From the NCBI GenBank assembly GCA_016926235.1, contig JAFGOZ010000218.1, positions 1 through 24,990 of the forward strand: 24,990 bases of DNA, given 5' to 3'. This stretch comes from Bacteroidales bacterium (lineage in GTDB: Bacteria > Bacteroidota > Bacteroidia > Bacteroidales > UBA10428). The notes under the pieces were generated by a model. That model was not told the DNA's origin, ran no database searches, and was given only the letters and a program-made list of their open reading frames with translations. Shown piece by piece: positions 15,728-24,194 of this stretch (position 1 is its first letter; each line of letters begins with the position of its first letter). Made by a program: the position numbers and the translations under genes.

Positions 15728-16699
15728 TCAACCGCTATACCTTACACGAAAATCCGTACGAAAATAATCACACTGCTCTTTTATACCTCTTTGTCCTGAT
15801 AAAGTGAAACGATTCATCAGAAGTGGTTTTTCACCATCAACCAAAATTGGAAGATAATTTTTTCTTGGAATTGTAGTTATTCCAAGCTTTAATCCCTCTT
15901 CCTGAACAATATTTATAACTTCACTTGAGAAATTGCCATTAGGATAAGATATAATAAGTGGCTCAATATCTGTCAGTTGAAGCAGATACTTCTGAGCTTT
16001 GGCTATTTCCTCTCTTATCTCAGATGAGGTACAGTTGGTTAGGATTGAATGATTAACCGTATGGTTTCCAAGTGTGACATACGGATCCTCCGCGAAAGCC
16101 TTAAGTTCCTGTGGTTTAAATGGCCGATCAACATCACTTCCAGGCTTGAATGCCTTGTCACCAAAGGTATCAATAATATACTGAGTTATCTCTTTGTTTT
16201 TCTTTGCCATCAGCATTACTATCTCCTGTCTGATAGTGGCAATCTGAATATTTCTTTTCACCCTTTCCCTGTAAATTATATCCCACCAAAAACATTGTTC
16301 AGATTCTACATAACCTGTCGAAATGAAAAATACTGAGGGTATCTTATATTCATGCATAATCGGAAGTGAAAGTACGTTGTTATAATATCCATCATCATAT
16401 GTTAAAAGAACATATTTATTAACTGATGACAGGCCGTTCAGGATATCATTTGGGGATATAAAAATAAATCCGTTCTCAAGGTGATATTCAATGAATTGAC
16501 GTAGCAGATCAATAGTAATGCATTGTTGGGAGTGAATATTTTGGACTTTAAATTCATCTGCATCTCTGAAAAGTCCATGCACTAAATAGGCGATTAAAGA
16601 ATTTTTTTCTTTGAATAGTGAGATATAGTGATTAGAAATAAAGTAATCAATCTTATTTATTATTGAATTGAAAAATGCATTCATTTCGAGTAATATCAT
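15728..16699 (-). CDS. polysaccharide deacetylase, CE4 (NodB homology)
   Basis: 323 residues with the classical NodB motifs. VLLTYDDGYYNN (about 95-106) supplies motif 1, with the catalytic-base aspartate and the metal-binding aspartate. LGNHTVNHSIL (about 210-220) supplies the two metal histidines (H-T-x-x-H). IISYPNGNFSSEVI (about 245-258) matches motif 3. The protein should remove N- or O-acetyl groups from a sugar using a divalent metal. There is no convincing signal peptide, though the N-terminus is mildly hydrophobic, so it may work on a cytoplasmic intermediate or on a membrane-linked one. It is 28 bp downstream of wzc and converges with the plus-strand beta-helix gene, ending the right-hand series. 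With its metal site complete it is the better candidate of the two deacetylase-like proteins for a true hydrolase. Confidence 0.87.
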   Translation of the reverse strand: MILLEMNAFFNSIINKIDYFISNHYISLFKEKNSLIAYLVHGLFRDADEFKVQNIHSQQCITIDLLRQFIEYHLENGFIFISPNDILNGLSSVNKYVLLTYDDGYYNNVLSLPIMHEYKIPSVFFISTGYVESEQCFWWDIIYRERVKRNIQIATIRQEIVMLMAKKNKEITQYIIDTFGDKAFKPGSDVDRPFKPQELKAFAEDPYVTLGNHTVNHSILTNCTSSEIREEIAKAQKYLLQLTDIEPLIISYPNGNFSSEVINIVQEEGLKLGITTIPRKNYLPILVDGEKPLLMNRFTLSGQRGIKEQCDYFRTDFRVRYSG

Positions 16700-16727
16700 T
16701 ATGGATTTGAGTGGTTGAATGATGATT

Positions 16728-19100
16728 TTATTTTCTCATCGCAGATGCTTTATGTGTACTCCTTTTTCCCTTGACATATCCATATTTTTGTCCATACCCA
16801 TAATGTTTGCTATCTGATGATACATCATTTATTACCAGACTTGTCCCTTTTGTGCTATTGGTCTTTATTTCTTTCAGAGTACTCTCAAACATATCTTTCA
16901 AAGTCTGTCCCGGCCTTACTACCAACAAACAGGCATCAGCGAGAGCCGCCAGGTAGTATGTATCTGATACTATTCCGATCGGTGATGAGTCAATTATTAT
17001 GTAATCATACTTTTCCTTTAATAGTTTTAATAACTCCTCAGTCTTTTCAAGAGCAGTCAGCTCAGATGGATTAGGGGGAATAGGTCCAGAGGAAATCACC
17101 CAAAAGTTGTCATAAGATGTTCCTTGGATAATATCCTGTAGTTTATCCTTTCCGATGAGCCATGTGGATACGCCTGTCTCATTACTCAGGTTGAAATCCT
17201 GAAAAATCTTTGGGTTTCTGAGATCAAAGCCTATAAGAACTGTTTTCTTTCCTAAAAGACTATATGCAGATGCAATGTTAATTGCTGTGAATGTTTTTCC
17301 TTCTGATGGCGCTGTTGATGTCACAAGAATGACCGTCGAAATATTGTCTTTTGTGAAAAACTGCATCCTGGACCTCATTAACCTGAAAGACTCTGAAATG
17401 ATTGAGTTGGGATTATCGAACACCACAGTATTACTCTTGTCAGTGTTATGAGGTATATACCCGACGATTGGTACCTCTGTCATTGTCTTTATGTCTTCCT
17501 CTTTCAGTTTAGTGTTAAAAAGAAATTGAAGAAAAATTATCGCCAACGGTAGTGCAAACCCTGCAAAGAGAGCAATAATACTGAGCTTCATTCTATCAGG
17601 TGCAACTATCGTACTAAAACGGGCATCCGCGGGATCAATTATTTCGCTGTCAGCCCTGTTTGATGCTTTTTGCATCTCCTGCTGAGCTCTTGTTTCAAGC
17701 AGGAAGGTATATAATTCATCATTTAGCCGGAATTTGCGCTCGATCCCTAGAAGCTGTCTCTCAGTAACAGGAAGAGCTGAAGCCTGAGCATTAGATTTGT
17801 TGATCTGTTCCTGGTTCTCAGCTCTGGCCAGTCCATTCGCTCTCCTTAATCCATTGAGGGTTTCACGCAAAGCATCTTTCGCACTCCGTACCCTTAGGGC
17901 CAGATTTCTCTGTAAAGGATTCATTTCTCCAGCCCCCGTAGTAGATAACTGGCCCTGCAGTTCAGCCAACTCCTCAACTAGTCTAGTCAAACCCGGGTCC
18001 GTGATACCCATAGTAATTGGCACAATGGGGATTTCTCCTGTGGCATCTTTTGCCAAATAATCAGCGAGGTAATCGTAATAGTTGGCTTCGAGGTTAAGCC
18101 GAGCCCTCTCATTTTCCAAAAGGGTTATTTGGCCGATTATTGACTGTCCCTGGGCCGATAAGTCCATTACCCTGTGAGATGACCTAAACTGCTGAAGTCT
18201 GTTTTCAGTGATTGACAGAGAATCTGAAATGCCTACAAGCTGGTCCTCAATAAACTGTATTCTTCTAATTGCTTCTGAATTCTTTTTATTCAGCGAAATA
18301 GCCTGAAAACTCTCCAGATGTTTATTTAGAAAATCTACATCTTTTTCAGGATTAGTGCCTAGCATGCTTACTCGTAAAATGGATCCGTCTCTGGCAACAA
18401 GTTCAACTTTTATTCTTTGTGCAAAATTTCCCACCAAACTTTCACGTTTGTGTATGATAAAATAAAGAAGCTTATCCTTGTTCAGGCTTACCCATTCATC
18501 ATTTCTACATTCTATCCTGAAGCTGCCACCGGGGACGGCAATTTCTTCACCAAAGGAGGCAGTTTTCTGAAGTGGAAAATAATCGGCCTCACATTCAAGG
18601 GTAAATATGTTCTTGTCATGGAAGCTTAAAGAAAATTCCGTGTCCTTAGGCAATGGGATTTCAGTGTCAGATATAATTCTAACCGGATTCTCGGGATATA
18701 ATGGCAAAATGTTTCTTATTGTTCTGAGGTAGTATTCTATTTCAAATGATAACTCTTTTAGAGTACTTTCCGTCAAGGCTATTGATTTTAGAATCATGAT
18801 CTGGTTCTGAACATTTCGCATTCCACCGGGAAGGCCCAGACCTTGTAATATTTCAGAATTATCAAAAAAAGACCTCTCTCCCGTTTCATTGATCAGAATG
18901 GTTGCTGATGTTTGATATACAGGCAAAGTATGACCAATGTAGAATCGTACTATTGCCAGGGCCAATACTAGAGCAATGATAAACCAGTACCATTTTTTAA
19001 GAATAATGGGCAGAAATATCTGTAAGTCGTTCTTGTTTTTCTCCCGCGACTTTATATTGTACCGTTCAGGCTGAAAGTCAATTTGGTTATCCGTAATCAT
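16728..19100 (-). CDS. wzc: Wzc-type polysaccharide co-polymerase / BY-family tyrosine autokinase
   Basis: 790 residues. N-terminal Wzz-type domain with a first membrane segment (about 37-54, WYWFIIALVLALAIVRFYIG), a long periplasmic region with coiled-coil character (about 260-450), then a GNVR-like region and a second membrane segment (about 504-526). The cytoplasmic kinase domain has Walker A STAPSEGKT (about 593-602), a Walker A' aspartate in VLIGFDLRNPK (about 626) and Walker B YIIIDSSP (about 700-706). The C-terminal tail carries a tyrosine cluster, HYGYGQKYGYVKG, as expected for autophosphorylation. It controls chain length and couples polymerisation to export with Wza. It lies directly after wza (75 bp), with a purine-rich AAGGGA just before the ATG. 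The full domain set and length are normal for Bacteroidota fused Wzc proteins. Confidence 0.95.
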   Translation of the reverse strand: MITDNQIDFQPERYNIKSREKNKNDLQIFLPIILKKWYWFIIALVLALAIVRFYIGHTLPVYQTSATILINETGERSFFDNSEILQGLGLPGGMRNVQNQIMILKSIALTESTLKELSFEIEYYLRTIRNILPLYPENPVRIISDTEIPLPKDTEFSLSFHDKNIFTLECEADYFPLQKTASFGEEIAVPGGSFRIECRNDEWVSLNKDKLLYFIIHKRESLVGNFAQRIKVELVARDGSILRVSMLGTNPEKDVDFLNKHLESFQAISLNKKNSEAIRRIQFIEDQLVGISDSLSITENRLQQFRSSHRVMDLSAQGQSIIGQITLLENERARLNLEANYYDYLADYLAKDATGEIPIVPITMGITDPGLTRLVEELAELQGQLSTTGAGEMNPLQRNLALRVRSAKDALRETLNGLRRANGLARAENQEQINKSNAQASALPVTERQLLGIERKFRLNDELYTFLLETRAQQEMQKASNRADSEIIDPADARFSTIVAPDRMKLSIIALFAGFALPLAIIFLQFLFNTKLKEEDIKTMTEVPIVGYIPHNTDKSNTVVFDNPNSIISESFRLMRSRMQFFTKDNISTVILVTSTAPSEGKTFTAINIASAYSLLGKKTVLIGFDLRNPKIFQDFNLSNETGVSTWLIGKDKLQDIIQGTSYDNFWVISSGPIPPNPSELTALEKTEELLKLLKEKYDYIIIDSSPIGIVSDTYYLAALADACLLVVRPGQTLKDMFESTLKEIKTNSTKGTSLVINDVSSDSKHYGYGQKYGYVKGKRSTHKASAMRK

Positions 19101-19175
19101 ATTCCCTTATTTTTTTTAAGAAGATCCTGGACCTCCTGAAACTTCAAACAAGAATAATTAGATTTTATTTCCACT

Positions 19176-19970
19176 CTATAGAGTACGAAAAAATCCTATT
19201 ACTCCCATGGCTGAAGTAATAGTTGTCAGGAACAAGGTCCATACTGAAGTGTTAACGTTAAATGATCTCCCATTTACAGGCATAGCATAGATGATATCGT
19301 TAGGCATGATGTAGTACAGTTCAGAGGATAGAATACTTCTGTCAGCCAATGAGAATTCCTTAATGACAGGTCCATAAGGTGATAGTCTGATTAACTGCAC
19401 CTTTTGCCTGTTACTGTATACACTCATATCTCCCGCCATGGCTAGGGTTTCGAAAATATTTATCCGATCTTTTGTTAGCCGGTATCTTCCGGGATTAGCA
19501 ACTTCCCCCAATATACTGACATAATTATTTACCAATCTGACTGTTATAGCAGCATCAGTGACATAGTTTCTGAATACTGAATCCAGCACTATTTTTAGTT
19601 CAGATAATGTCTTCCCGCCGGCAGTCACTCTTCCTACAAAAGGTATTTCAATATTGCCATTAATATCCACAGGGTAGCCAAAAAGTCCTGCACTCTCTTC
19701 AGTGACCGCTCCGCCAGCTCCGACAGGCATGGTATTAAACAATTCAGACCATTGGGGATCAGGAGTGATAACCCGGATATAGAGGTTATCATATGGCATT
19801 ATCTTATAAGCAGCAGGGGTGACGGAGCCACTGAAATCAGGGGAGGACTCTCCGGATCGGTTGTACTTATTCGAATATTGCAGGTAGGTGAGTTCCTTTT
19901 TTGAAACACAAGAGCCTACTACTATCATAATAAATAGTAGGATAACCATATTAACTAACCTTATATTCAT
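19176..19970 (-). CDS. wza: Wza-type polysaccharide export lipoprotein (PES/SLBB)
   Basis: 264 residues, a usual length for Bacteroidota export proteins. A lipoprotein signal ends in the lipobox VVGSC with the acylated cysteine at residue 21. The polysaccharide export domain follows (YKIMPYDNLYIRVITPDPQ and the GYPVDINGNIEIPFVGRV block), then a soluble ligand-binding beta-grasp (SLBB) domain at VSILGEVANPGRYRL (about 155-170). A hydrophobic C-terminal segment (VWTLFLTTITSAMGVIGFF) is expected to form the helix that spans the outer membrane. The protein forms the outer-membrane channel partner of Wzc. The gene is transcribed immediately before wzc, after a 92-bp gap from capG. Confidence 0.95.
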   Translation of the reverse strand: MNIRLVNMVILLFIMIVVGSCVSKKELTYLQYSNKYNRSGESSPDFSGSVTPAAYKIMPYDNLYIRVITPDPQWSELFNTMPVGAGGAVTEESAGLFGYPVDINGNIEIPFVGRVTAGGKTLSELKIVLDSVFRNYVTDAAITVRLVNNYVSILGEVANPGRYRLTKDRINIFETLAMAGDMSVYSNRQKVQLIRLSPYGPVIKEFSLADRSILSSELYYIMPNDIIYAMPVNGRSFNVNTSVWTLFLTTITSAMGVIGFFRTL

Positions 19971-19980
19971 AGTGCAAGTT

Positions 19981-20039
19981 TTGATTATCTAAATTAATTT
20001 AAATATTACTAATACCAGTTCACTTACTCTTGATTATCT
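19981..20039. repeat. 10-bp direct repeat TTGATTATCT upstream of wza
   Basis: TTGATTATCT occurs at 19981-19990 and again at 20030-20039, 49 bp apart, in the AT-rich gap between capG and wza. The copies flank the place where a wza promoter would lie. No Bacteroidota -7 box could be recognised between them, so this is noted as a repeat, not a promoter. Confidence 0.3.
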
Positions 20040-20062
20040 GAAAATGGCAACAAGTAACACTA

Positions 20063-21199
20063 TTAAAGATTTATACCATGCCATTTATTGGACAAAGAAG
20101 AAAGTCCTTGTAGGAGTTTTACAACTCGCCGGGAAGTATCAGGGACCTGATAGTCATTAGAGATAAATTTTGAAATGTCATGTATATGCTCATTTATCGC
20201 GAGTTTTATTGAACCGAGAACGACCTCGGGATCAAAGCCGGTTAAGATAATTGTACCTGAATCCTGGGCTTCGGGACGTTCCATGGAATTTCGAAGTGAA
20301 ATTGCAGGGAAATTAAGTATCGCGGATTCTTCGCTGATCGTTCCGCTGTCGGATATTGTGCATAATGCGTCCTTCTGAAGATGAATATAATCGGTAAACC
20401 CAAATGGTTTGAGAAACTTTATTAAAGAGTCCATTTTTATGTTAATCCTTTCCTCCAGGCGTTTGCGAGTACGAGGATGTGTTGAGACGATAACTGGCAA
20501 TTTGTAATCTTCAGAGAGCCGATTTAGAATAGAAAGGATCTTGGTTAGGTTTTGGGGATTGTCAACATTTTCTTCACGATGAACAGATACAACACAATAG
20601 TTCTTAGGAGTCAGCTTTAAGCTATCTACTATCCTGGAGGCTTCTATCTTCTCCTTGTAGTAATTCAGTACTTCGAACATTGGAGAACCGGTGAGGTAAA
20701 TACGGCGGTGAGGGAGGCCTTCGGAAATAAGATGCCTGCGGGCATGTTCTGTGTAAACGAGGTTGAAATCAGATATGTGGTCAATGATGCGTCTGTTGAT
20801 CTCCTCCGGGACATTGAAGTCGAAACAGCGGTTTCCAGCTTCCATATGGAAGATAGGAATATGTAGTCTTTTTGCCATGTATGCCGAAAGGCAGGAATTC
20901 GTATCGCCCAAAATAAGAAGAGCGTCGGGCTTTTCTGCACGGAGCAGTTCTCCTGATTTACGGATTATGTCACCTACTGATGCTTCAAGTGACGATACAT
21001 CAACATTTAGGAAGAAATCGGGTTTTCGAAGCTCAAGATCATTGTAAAAAATCTCGTTCAACTCATAGTCGTAGTTCTGACCAGTATGGGCAATTATATG
21101 ATTAACATGCTCATCGAGCAAGGACATAACACGGGATAAGCGAATTATCTCGGGTCGCGTTCCGACAACAGTAAGTACTTTAAGTTTGGTTCTGTTCAT
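20063..21199 (-). CDS. capG: UDP-sugar C2-epimerase of the UDP-L-FucNAc pathway (CapG/WbjD/FnlC type)
   Basis: 378 residues of the non-hydrolysing UDP-N-acetylglucosamine 2-epimerase family. The N-terminus has VGTRPEIIRL and HTGQNYDYELNEIFYNDL. The catalytic core has ILGDTNSCLSAYMAKR, HMEAGNRCFDFNVPEEINR, VSVHREENVDN and STHPRTRKR, and the UDP-binding end reads SDSGTISEESA. The FDFNVPEEINR form and the MERPEAQDSGT segment are those I associate with the CapG/WbjD branch, and not with WecB. That branch converts UDP-L-talosamine derivative (UDP-2-acetamido-2,6-dideoxy-L-talose) to UDP-N-acetyl-L-fucosamine, the last step of the pathway. The gene follows capF after 57 bp, which supports this over a ManNAc role. 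Confidence 0.9.
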   Translation of the reverse strand: MNRTKLKVLTVVGTRPEIIRLSRVMSLLDEHVNHIIAHTGQNYDYELNEIFYNDLELRKPDFFLNVDVSSLEASVGDIIRKSGELLRAEKPDALLILGDTNSCLSAYMAKRLHIPIFHMEAGNRCFDFNVPEEINRRIIDHISDFNLVYTEHARRHLISEGLPHRRIYLTGSPMFEVLNYYKEKIEASRIVDSLKLTPKNYCVVSVHREENVDNPQNLTKILSILNRLSEDYKLPVIVSTHPRTRKRLEERINIKMDSLIKFLKPFGFTDYIHLQKDALCTISDSGTISEESAILNFPAISLRNSMERPEAQDSGTIILTGFDPEVVLGSIKLAINEHIHDISKFISNDYQVPDTSRRVVKLLQGLSSLSNKWHGINL

Positions 21200-21256
21200 T
21201 ATCAGGTCCGGAATTCTATTTTATTAAGCGAAGTTACGTTAACAATCCGCTCAAGA

Positions 21257-22375
21257 TTATACTTCTTCGAAAAATGTATCAGGATCAGCAGGGTCGTATA
21301 ACTCATTAATCCAGAAGATTGTATAAAGATCATCTGTGCCGATATTTGTGATGTTGTGAGTATGCCATACAGGCATGTCCACAAACGCCGGTTCAATACC
21401 ATCCAATTCAAAATCCATTATCCTGTCTGTTCCGATTCGGCGAAGCTGGATACGGGCCTTGCCTTTAATAACTGCAAATCGCTCGGCCTTACGGGTATGG
21501 AAGTGGTTGCCTCGCGTAACCCCTGGCTTTGTTGTCGAAAAGGACACCTGTCCCCCGCTGTTAAGTTTGACGGTCTCAACAAAGGATCCCCGGTCGTCTG
21601 TATTGAGCTTTAACTTACAAGGAAAAAACTTTGTATGGTCAACATAACATAAGAAAGTGTTGAACAGGTTTCGTTCAAAGGGATCAGAAAGATCAGGAAT
21701 AATCCCATTCTCAAGATACTGGTCCTCAAATCTCTGTAGCAATGTGAGTATCTCCGTTACATTAGCTTCATCAGTAGGTGAAACCTTAAATTCTCCATCA
21801 GATACCCTGTTCTTGATAAGATACCAAATTATTTTAACCAGATCACCGATATAAATCAGTTTCAGCGACGCATCGATCTCTATCCGGGGCTGTTCATCAT
21901 GTGTCAGTTGATGAGAGAATGTGGCGACCACCGAGTTGTAGTAGGGATTACCAAATGGCCCGAAGACGTTTGGAATGACCATCCCGGTAAAAGGTGCTCC
22001 GTTTCTTTCAGCCCACTGCATTAATAAATGACGTCCTTCACGCTTGGATTTGCCGAAGATATTGTCTCTCTCCTCTTGGGTTGATGAAGAAAATAGTATA
22101 TGAGGCCTGACCCCTGTATTGTCTAAGGCTGAGATAAGATGCTTAACCAGTCTAATGTTGGTATCGTAGATCGCCTGCGGTTCGTTGTGCCGGTTAAGCG
22201 CAGCAAGATGAACAATTGCATCGCATTTACTGACAAATGATTCGAGATCAGATTTTTCAGAGAAATACTGGTCTTCAAACGGGACGACCTGAACTGCGTC
22301 CTTAAGAAGATTAAAATAATTGAAGAGATGTGTGCCTATGAAACCGGACTGACCGGTGATACCAATATGGACCAT
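21257..22375 (-). CDS. capF: CapF-type bifunctional epimerase/reductase for UDP-L-FucNAc
   Basis: 372 residues. The N-terminal domain is an extended short-chain dehydrogenase with the NADPH-binding GITGQSGFIGTHL (about 5-17) and a SSSTQEE segment. The C-terminal part from about residue 245 is a cupin with GNHFHTRKAERF, where two histidines and a glutamate are metal-ligand candidates, followed by FVDMPVWHTHNITN. This two-domain layout and the C-terminus FFEEV match CapF/WbjC/FnlB, which epimerises the CapE product at C3 through its cupin and reduces the C4 keto group. At the Y-x3-K position expected for the reductase, the sequence reads NIFGKSK, so the tyrosine is replaced by F107 (TTC codon) while K111 is kept. 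The gene precedes capG, 57 bp away. Confidence 0.9.
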   Translation of the reverse strand: MVHIGITGQSGFIGTHLFNYFNLLKDAVQVVPFEDQYFSEKSDLESFVSKCDAIVHLAALNRHNEPQAIYDTNIRLVKHLISALDNTGVRPHILFSSSTQEERDNIFGKSKREGRHLLMQWAERNGAPFTGMVIPNVFGPFGNPYYNSVVATFSHQLTHDEQPRIEIDASLKLIYIGDLVKIIWYLIKNRVSDGEFKVSPTDEANVTEILTLLQRFEDQYLENGIIPDLSDPFERNLFNTFLCYVDHTKFFPCKLKLNTDDRGSFVETVKLNSGGQVSFSTTKPGVTRGNHFHTRKAERFAVIKGKARIQLRRIGTDRIMDFELDGIEPAFVDMPVWHTHNITNIGTDDLYTIFWINELYDPADPDTFFEEV

Positions 22376-22422
22376 GCGGTTATTGGTTCAGTAATTTAAT
22401 AATGGATAATAAAATAATGGTG

Positions 22423-22464
22423 CTGTCAGGTTCCTTAACACCAATTTAATTGAATCCTGAACAG
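22423..22464. repeat. long-loop inverted repeat between wzi and capF
   Basis: CTGTCAGG (22423-22430) and CCTGAACAG (22456-22464) pair over eight bases with one bulged base, enclosing a 25-bp AT-rich loop that itself contains CAATTAAATTG. It lies just after the wzi stop codon in transcript order. It may form a hairpin that separates wzi from capF, but there is no clear T-run, so it is left as a repeat. Confidence 0.28.
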
Positions 22465-22473
22465 TAGCTTTCT

Positions 22474-23955
22474 TTAACGGAATTTGTAGGATGCAGTAAT
22501 AAAGGCTCCCCATGAGTTGTAATAGAGTTCGCCGATGTCTGCTGCAGCTATGAATCCAATATTAACCCTGCTTTTCAGGTTTTTGCTTAACTGCAGATAA
22601 GTGGAAGTTTGTTGCTGTTCTCCAAAAATACCATACTCCCCCGGATTGGGGATATTTGTTGATTGTTCCTCATCTGAAGTATAATATGTGCCATAATTTT
22701 TTGAATAAGAAACTCTCATAAGACAATCAACATTCTTTATCCTGCCTGAACCTCCAATGTGAAACAAAACCAGGCGATTATTTACAAAATAATCAGCAGG
22801 GTAAACAGGCAATTCACTGCGAATGTAGGATGCCGTCGTAATAAAAGCTGACCCCAGGCCTGTGCCCAGATATGACCACCCATTTACATATTGTCCATGA
22901 TTATAATATGGTTCATAAGGAGAACCATATTCCGGAGACCAAGGCATACCTGCCTGGTTTTTGGTATATAAAAATTCAATTAGGAATTTATACCATCCCG
23001 TTGATTTTCTCTCGTTTTGAATGTTTTCGAGACAGACTCCATTAAGTCCATCCTGTATATTGGCAAGATGAGCAAGTCCGCCTACTTCGTACAGATTCTG
23101 ACGATAGATTAGCAACTTCAATCTACTAAAGCGATATTCAAAGCCGAGATCAATAGAACCAAGATGATTGCCCTGTCTTTCCTGCTGAATATATCCATTA
23201 GAAAAACGTTTTCCAGTAATAACGTAATAATAGGTTTCGATAGGCGTCAGCGTGTAATCATCAAGATAGTACTTCTGCTCATCTCCCCATACGACCTGAT
23301 GATTAAACCCGCCATAGAGCTTCATTCTCCACGAGGGCATTCCGAAACGCCAATATAATGATTTCTGATGCAGATATGATGTTGCGGTTACAGAATCATG
23401 CAAAATGTACCTGGCCATCTGCAAATCACCCATCCAACCATGGGAGAAATTTCCCTTAAAAGCAAACAATTGCCCTAAGAATGGTATTGTCCAAAAATCG
23501 CGGACACACAATTCAACCTCCGGGATGCCCAGGTTGGTGCCGGATATTGCCCAGGAGCCTGAAGATAAAGTGGTGTCACAAAGGCCTGTGATCTTCTTTG
23601 AGCGACCGGCGCGTAATTCGAAAATACCCAACCGAACCTTGCCGTATCCTTCAATGAGGGTAAGATTTGATCCCTGCCCCAGGTTTGCACGGCCTTCAAA
23701 GGAGGCGCCCCAATCAAAGAGTTTGTCACCGGAAAGGTCATAATCCTTCCGGGCTGCGCCGATAAAACTCAATGATGCGCCGTCCAGCGGAATACTTCCA
23801 AATTGATTCGACCGTAACCAGAATGGAACCACTCCGGGAGTTGTATATCCGCCGAGGGTCTGAATTGTAAAGTTATAAGTGCTGTCCTGTCCGGTAACGG
23901 TCACTGCCGCCATAAGGCAAAGCAAGATCGCAAGGCTTGTTGATTTTTTGCTCAT
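22474..23955 (-). CDS. wzi: Wzi-family capsule assembly protein (outer-membrane beta-barrel)
   Basis: 493 residues. A signal peptide (LAILLCLMAAVTVTG followed by QDSTYNF) is followed by alternating polar and aromatic strands typical of an outer-membrane beta-barrel. VPFWLRSNQFGSIPLDG near the mature N-terminus is the characteristic opening of the capsule assembly Wzi family (PF14052). LGSIDLGFEYRFSRLKLLIYRQNLYE in the middle and the terminal FITASYKFR, with an aromatic C-terminal strand, agree with it. In enteric bacteria Wzi holds capsule on the cell surface; the Bacteroidota family is longer and may be linked to other surface polysaccharides. Unusually, it separates capE from capF in transcript order. 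The start has no Shine-Dalgarno sequence. Confidence 0.9.
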   Translation of the reverse strand: MSKKSTSLAILLCLMAAVTVTGQDSTYNFTIQTLGGYTTPGVVPFWLRSNQFGSIPLDGASLSFIGAARKDYDLSGDKLFDWGASFEGRANLGQGSNLTLIEGYGKVRLGIFELRAGRSKKITGLCDTTLSSGSWAISGTNLGIPEVELCVRDFWTIPFLGQLFAFKGNFSHGWMGDLQMARYILHDSVTATSYLHQKSLYWRFGMPSWRMKLYGGFNHQVVWGDEQKYYLDDYTLTPIETYYYVITGKRFSNGYIQQERQGNHLGSIDLGFEYRFSRLKLLIYRQNLYEVGGLAHLANIQDGLNGVCLENIQNERKSTGWYKFLIEFLYTKNQAGMPWSPEYGSPYEPYYNHGQYVNGWSYLGTGLGSAFITTASYIRSELPVYPADYFVNNRLVLFHIGGSGRIKNVDCLMRVSYSKNYGTYYTSDEEQSTNIPNPGEYGIFGEQQQTSTYLQLSKNLKSRVNIGFIAAADIGELYYNSWGAFITASYKFR

Positions 23956-24194
23956 ATTCCAGATTCTATGGCTTTGCGAAGTCCCTTAATACAAGGATGT
24001 CAGAACTGTACATGTAAATGTGGTCTGTAATTCTCTGAAAATATGCGAAATACTATGGAACTCCAGAGCGGGATACATTTTGCATTGGACCAACCGTGGC
24101 AACCCCAGGAACAAGTAGCGATGACACCTGGACCAAGCTGTAGACCGCCCGTAAACAATCTCTGATGCCATTACCGGCATCTCCTCCTCATTCG
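23956..24194. other. 239-bp gap between capE and wzi, no convincing gene
   Basis: A 64-codon frame (23986-24180, minus) with an SD-like GAGGAGGAG just upstream is the only open stretch, but it has no recognisable domain, and the purine run is too close to its ATG. The transcript strand contains a 6-bp hairpin right after capE (see the separate entry) and a leader before wzi without a visible -7 box. I see no insertion sequence remnant or tRNA. The gap coincides with a drop in GC going from capE to wzi. Confidence 0.4.
24164..24181 (-). terminator. small hairpin after capE (weak terminator or attenuator)
   Basis: GATGCC-ATTACC-GGCATC is a perfect 6-bp stem with a 6-base loop, 13 bp beyond the capE stop codon. 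On the transcript strand it is not followed by a T-run, so it could instead protect the mRNA end or slow RNA polymerase before wzi. Confidence 0.3.

Noticed and set aside
21202..21411. 69-codon minus-strand frame overlapping the end of capF
   Set aside because: It lies in another frame over the cupin-coding part of capF and extends only into the short spacer before capG; no domain is visible.
182..22375. Four genes with exactly 372 codons
   Set aside because: Two are the ATP-grasp paralogues; the deacetylase-like and CapF proteins are unrelated folds, so the shared length is coincidence.
23405..23743. 112-codon plus-strand frame opposite wzi
   Set aside because: It is the antisense shadow of a recognised outer-membrane protein gene and has no domain of its own.
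24140..24152. GGCGGT on the minus strand before wzi, resembling the ops/JUMPstart element
   Set aside because: Only six of eight positions of GGCGGTAG match, and I see no companion elements; likely chance.
23986..24180. 64-codon minus-strand frame between capE and wzi with GAGGAGGAG upstream
   Set aside because: No recognisable domain, composition not protein-like, and the purine run is too close to the ATG for a normal ribosome site.
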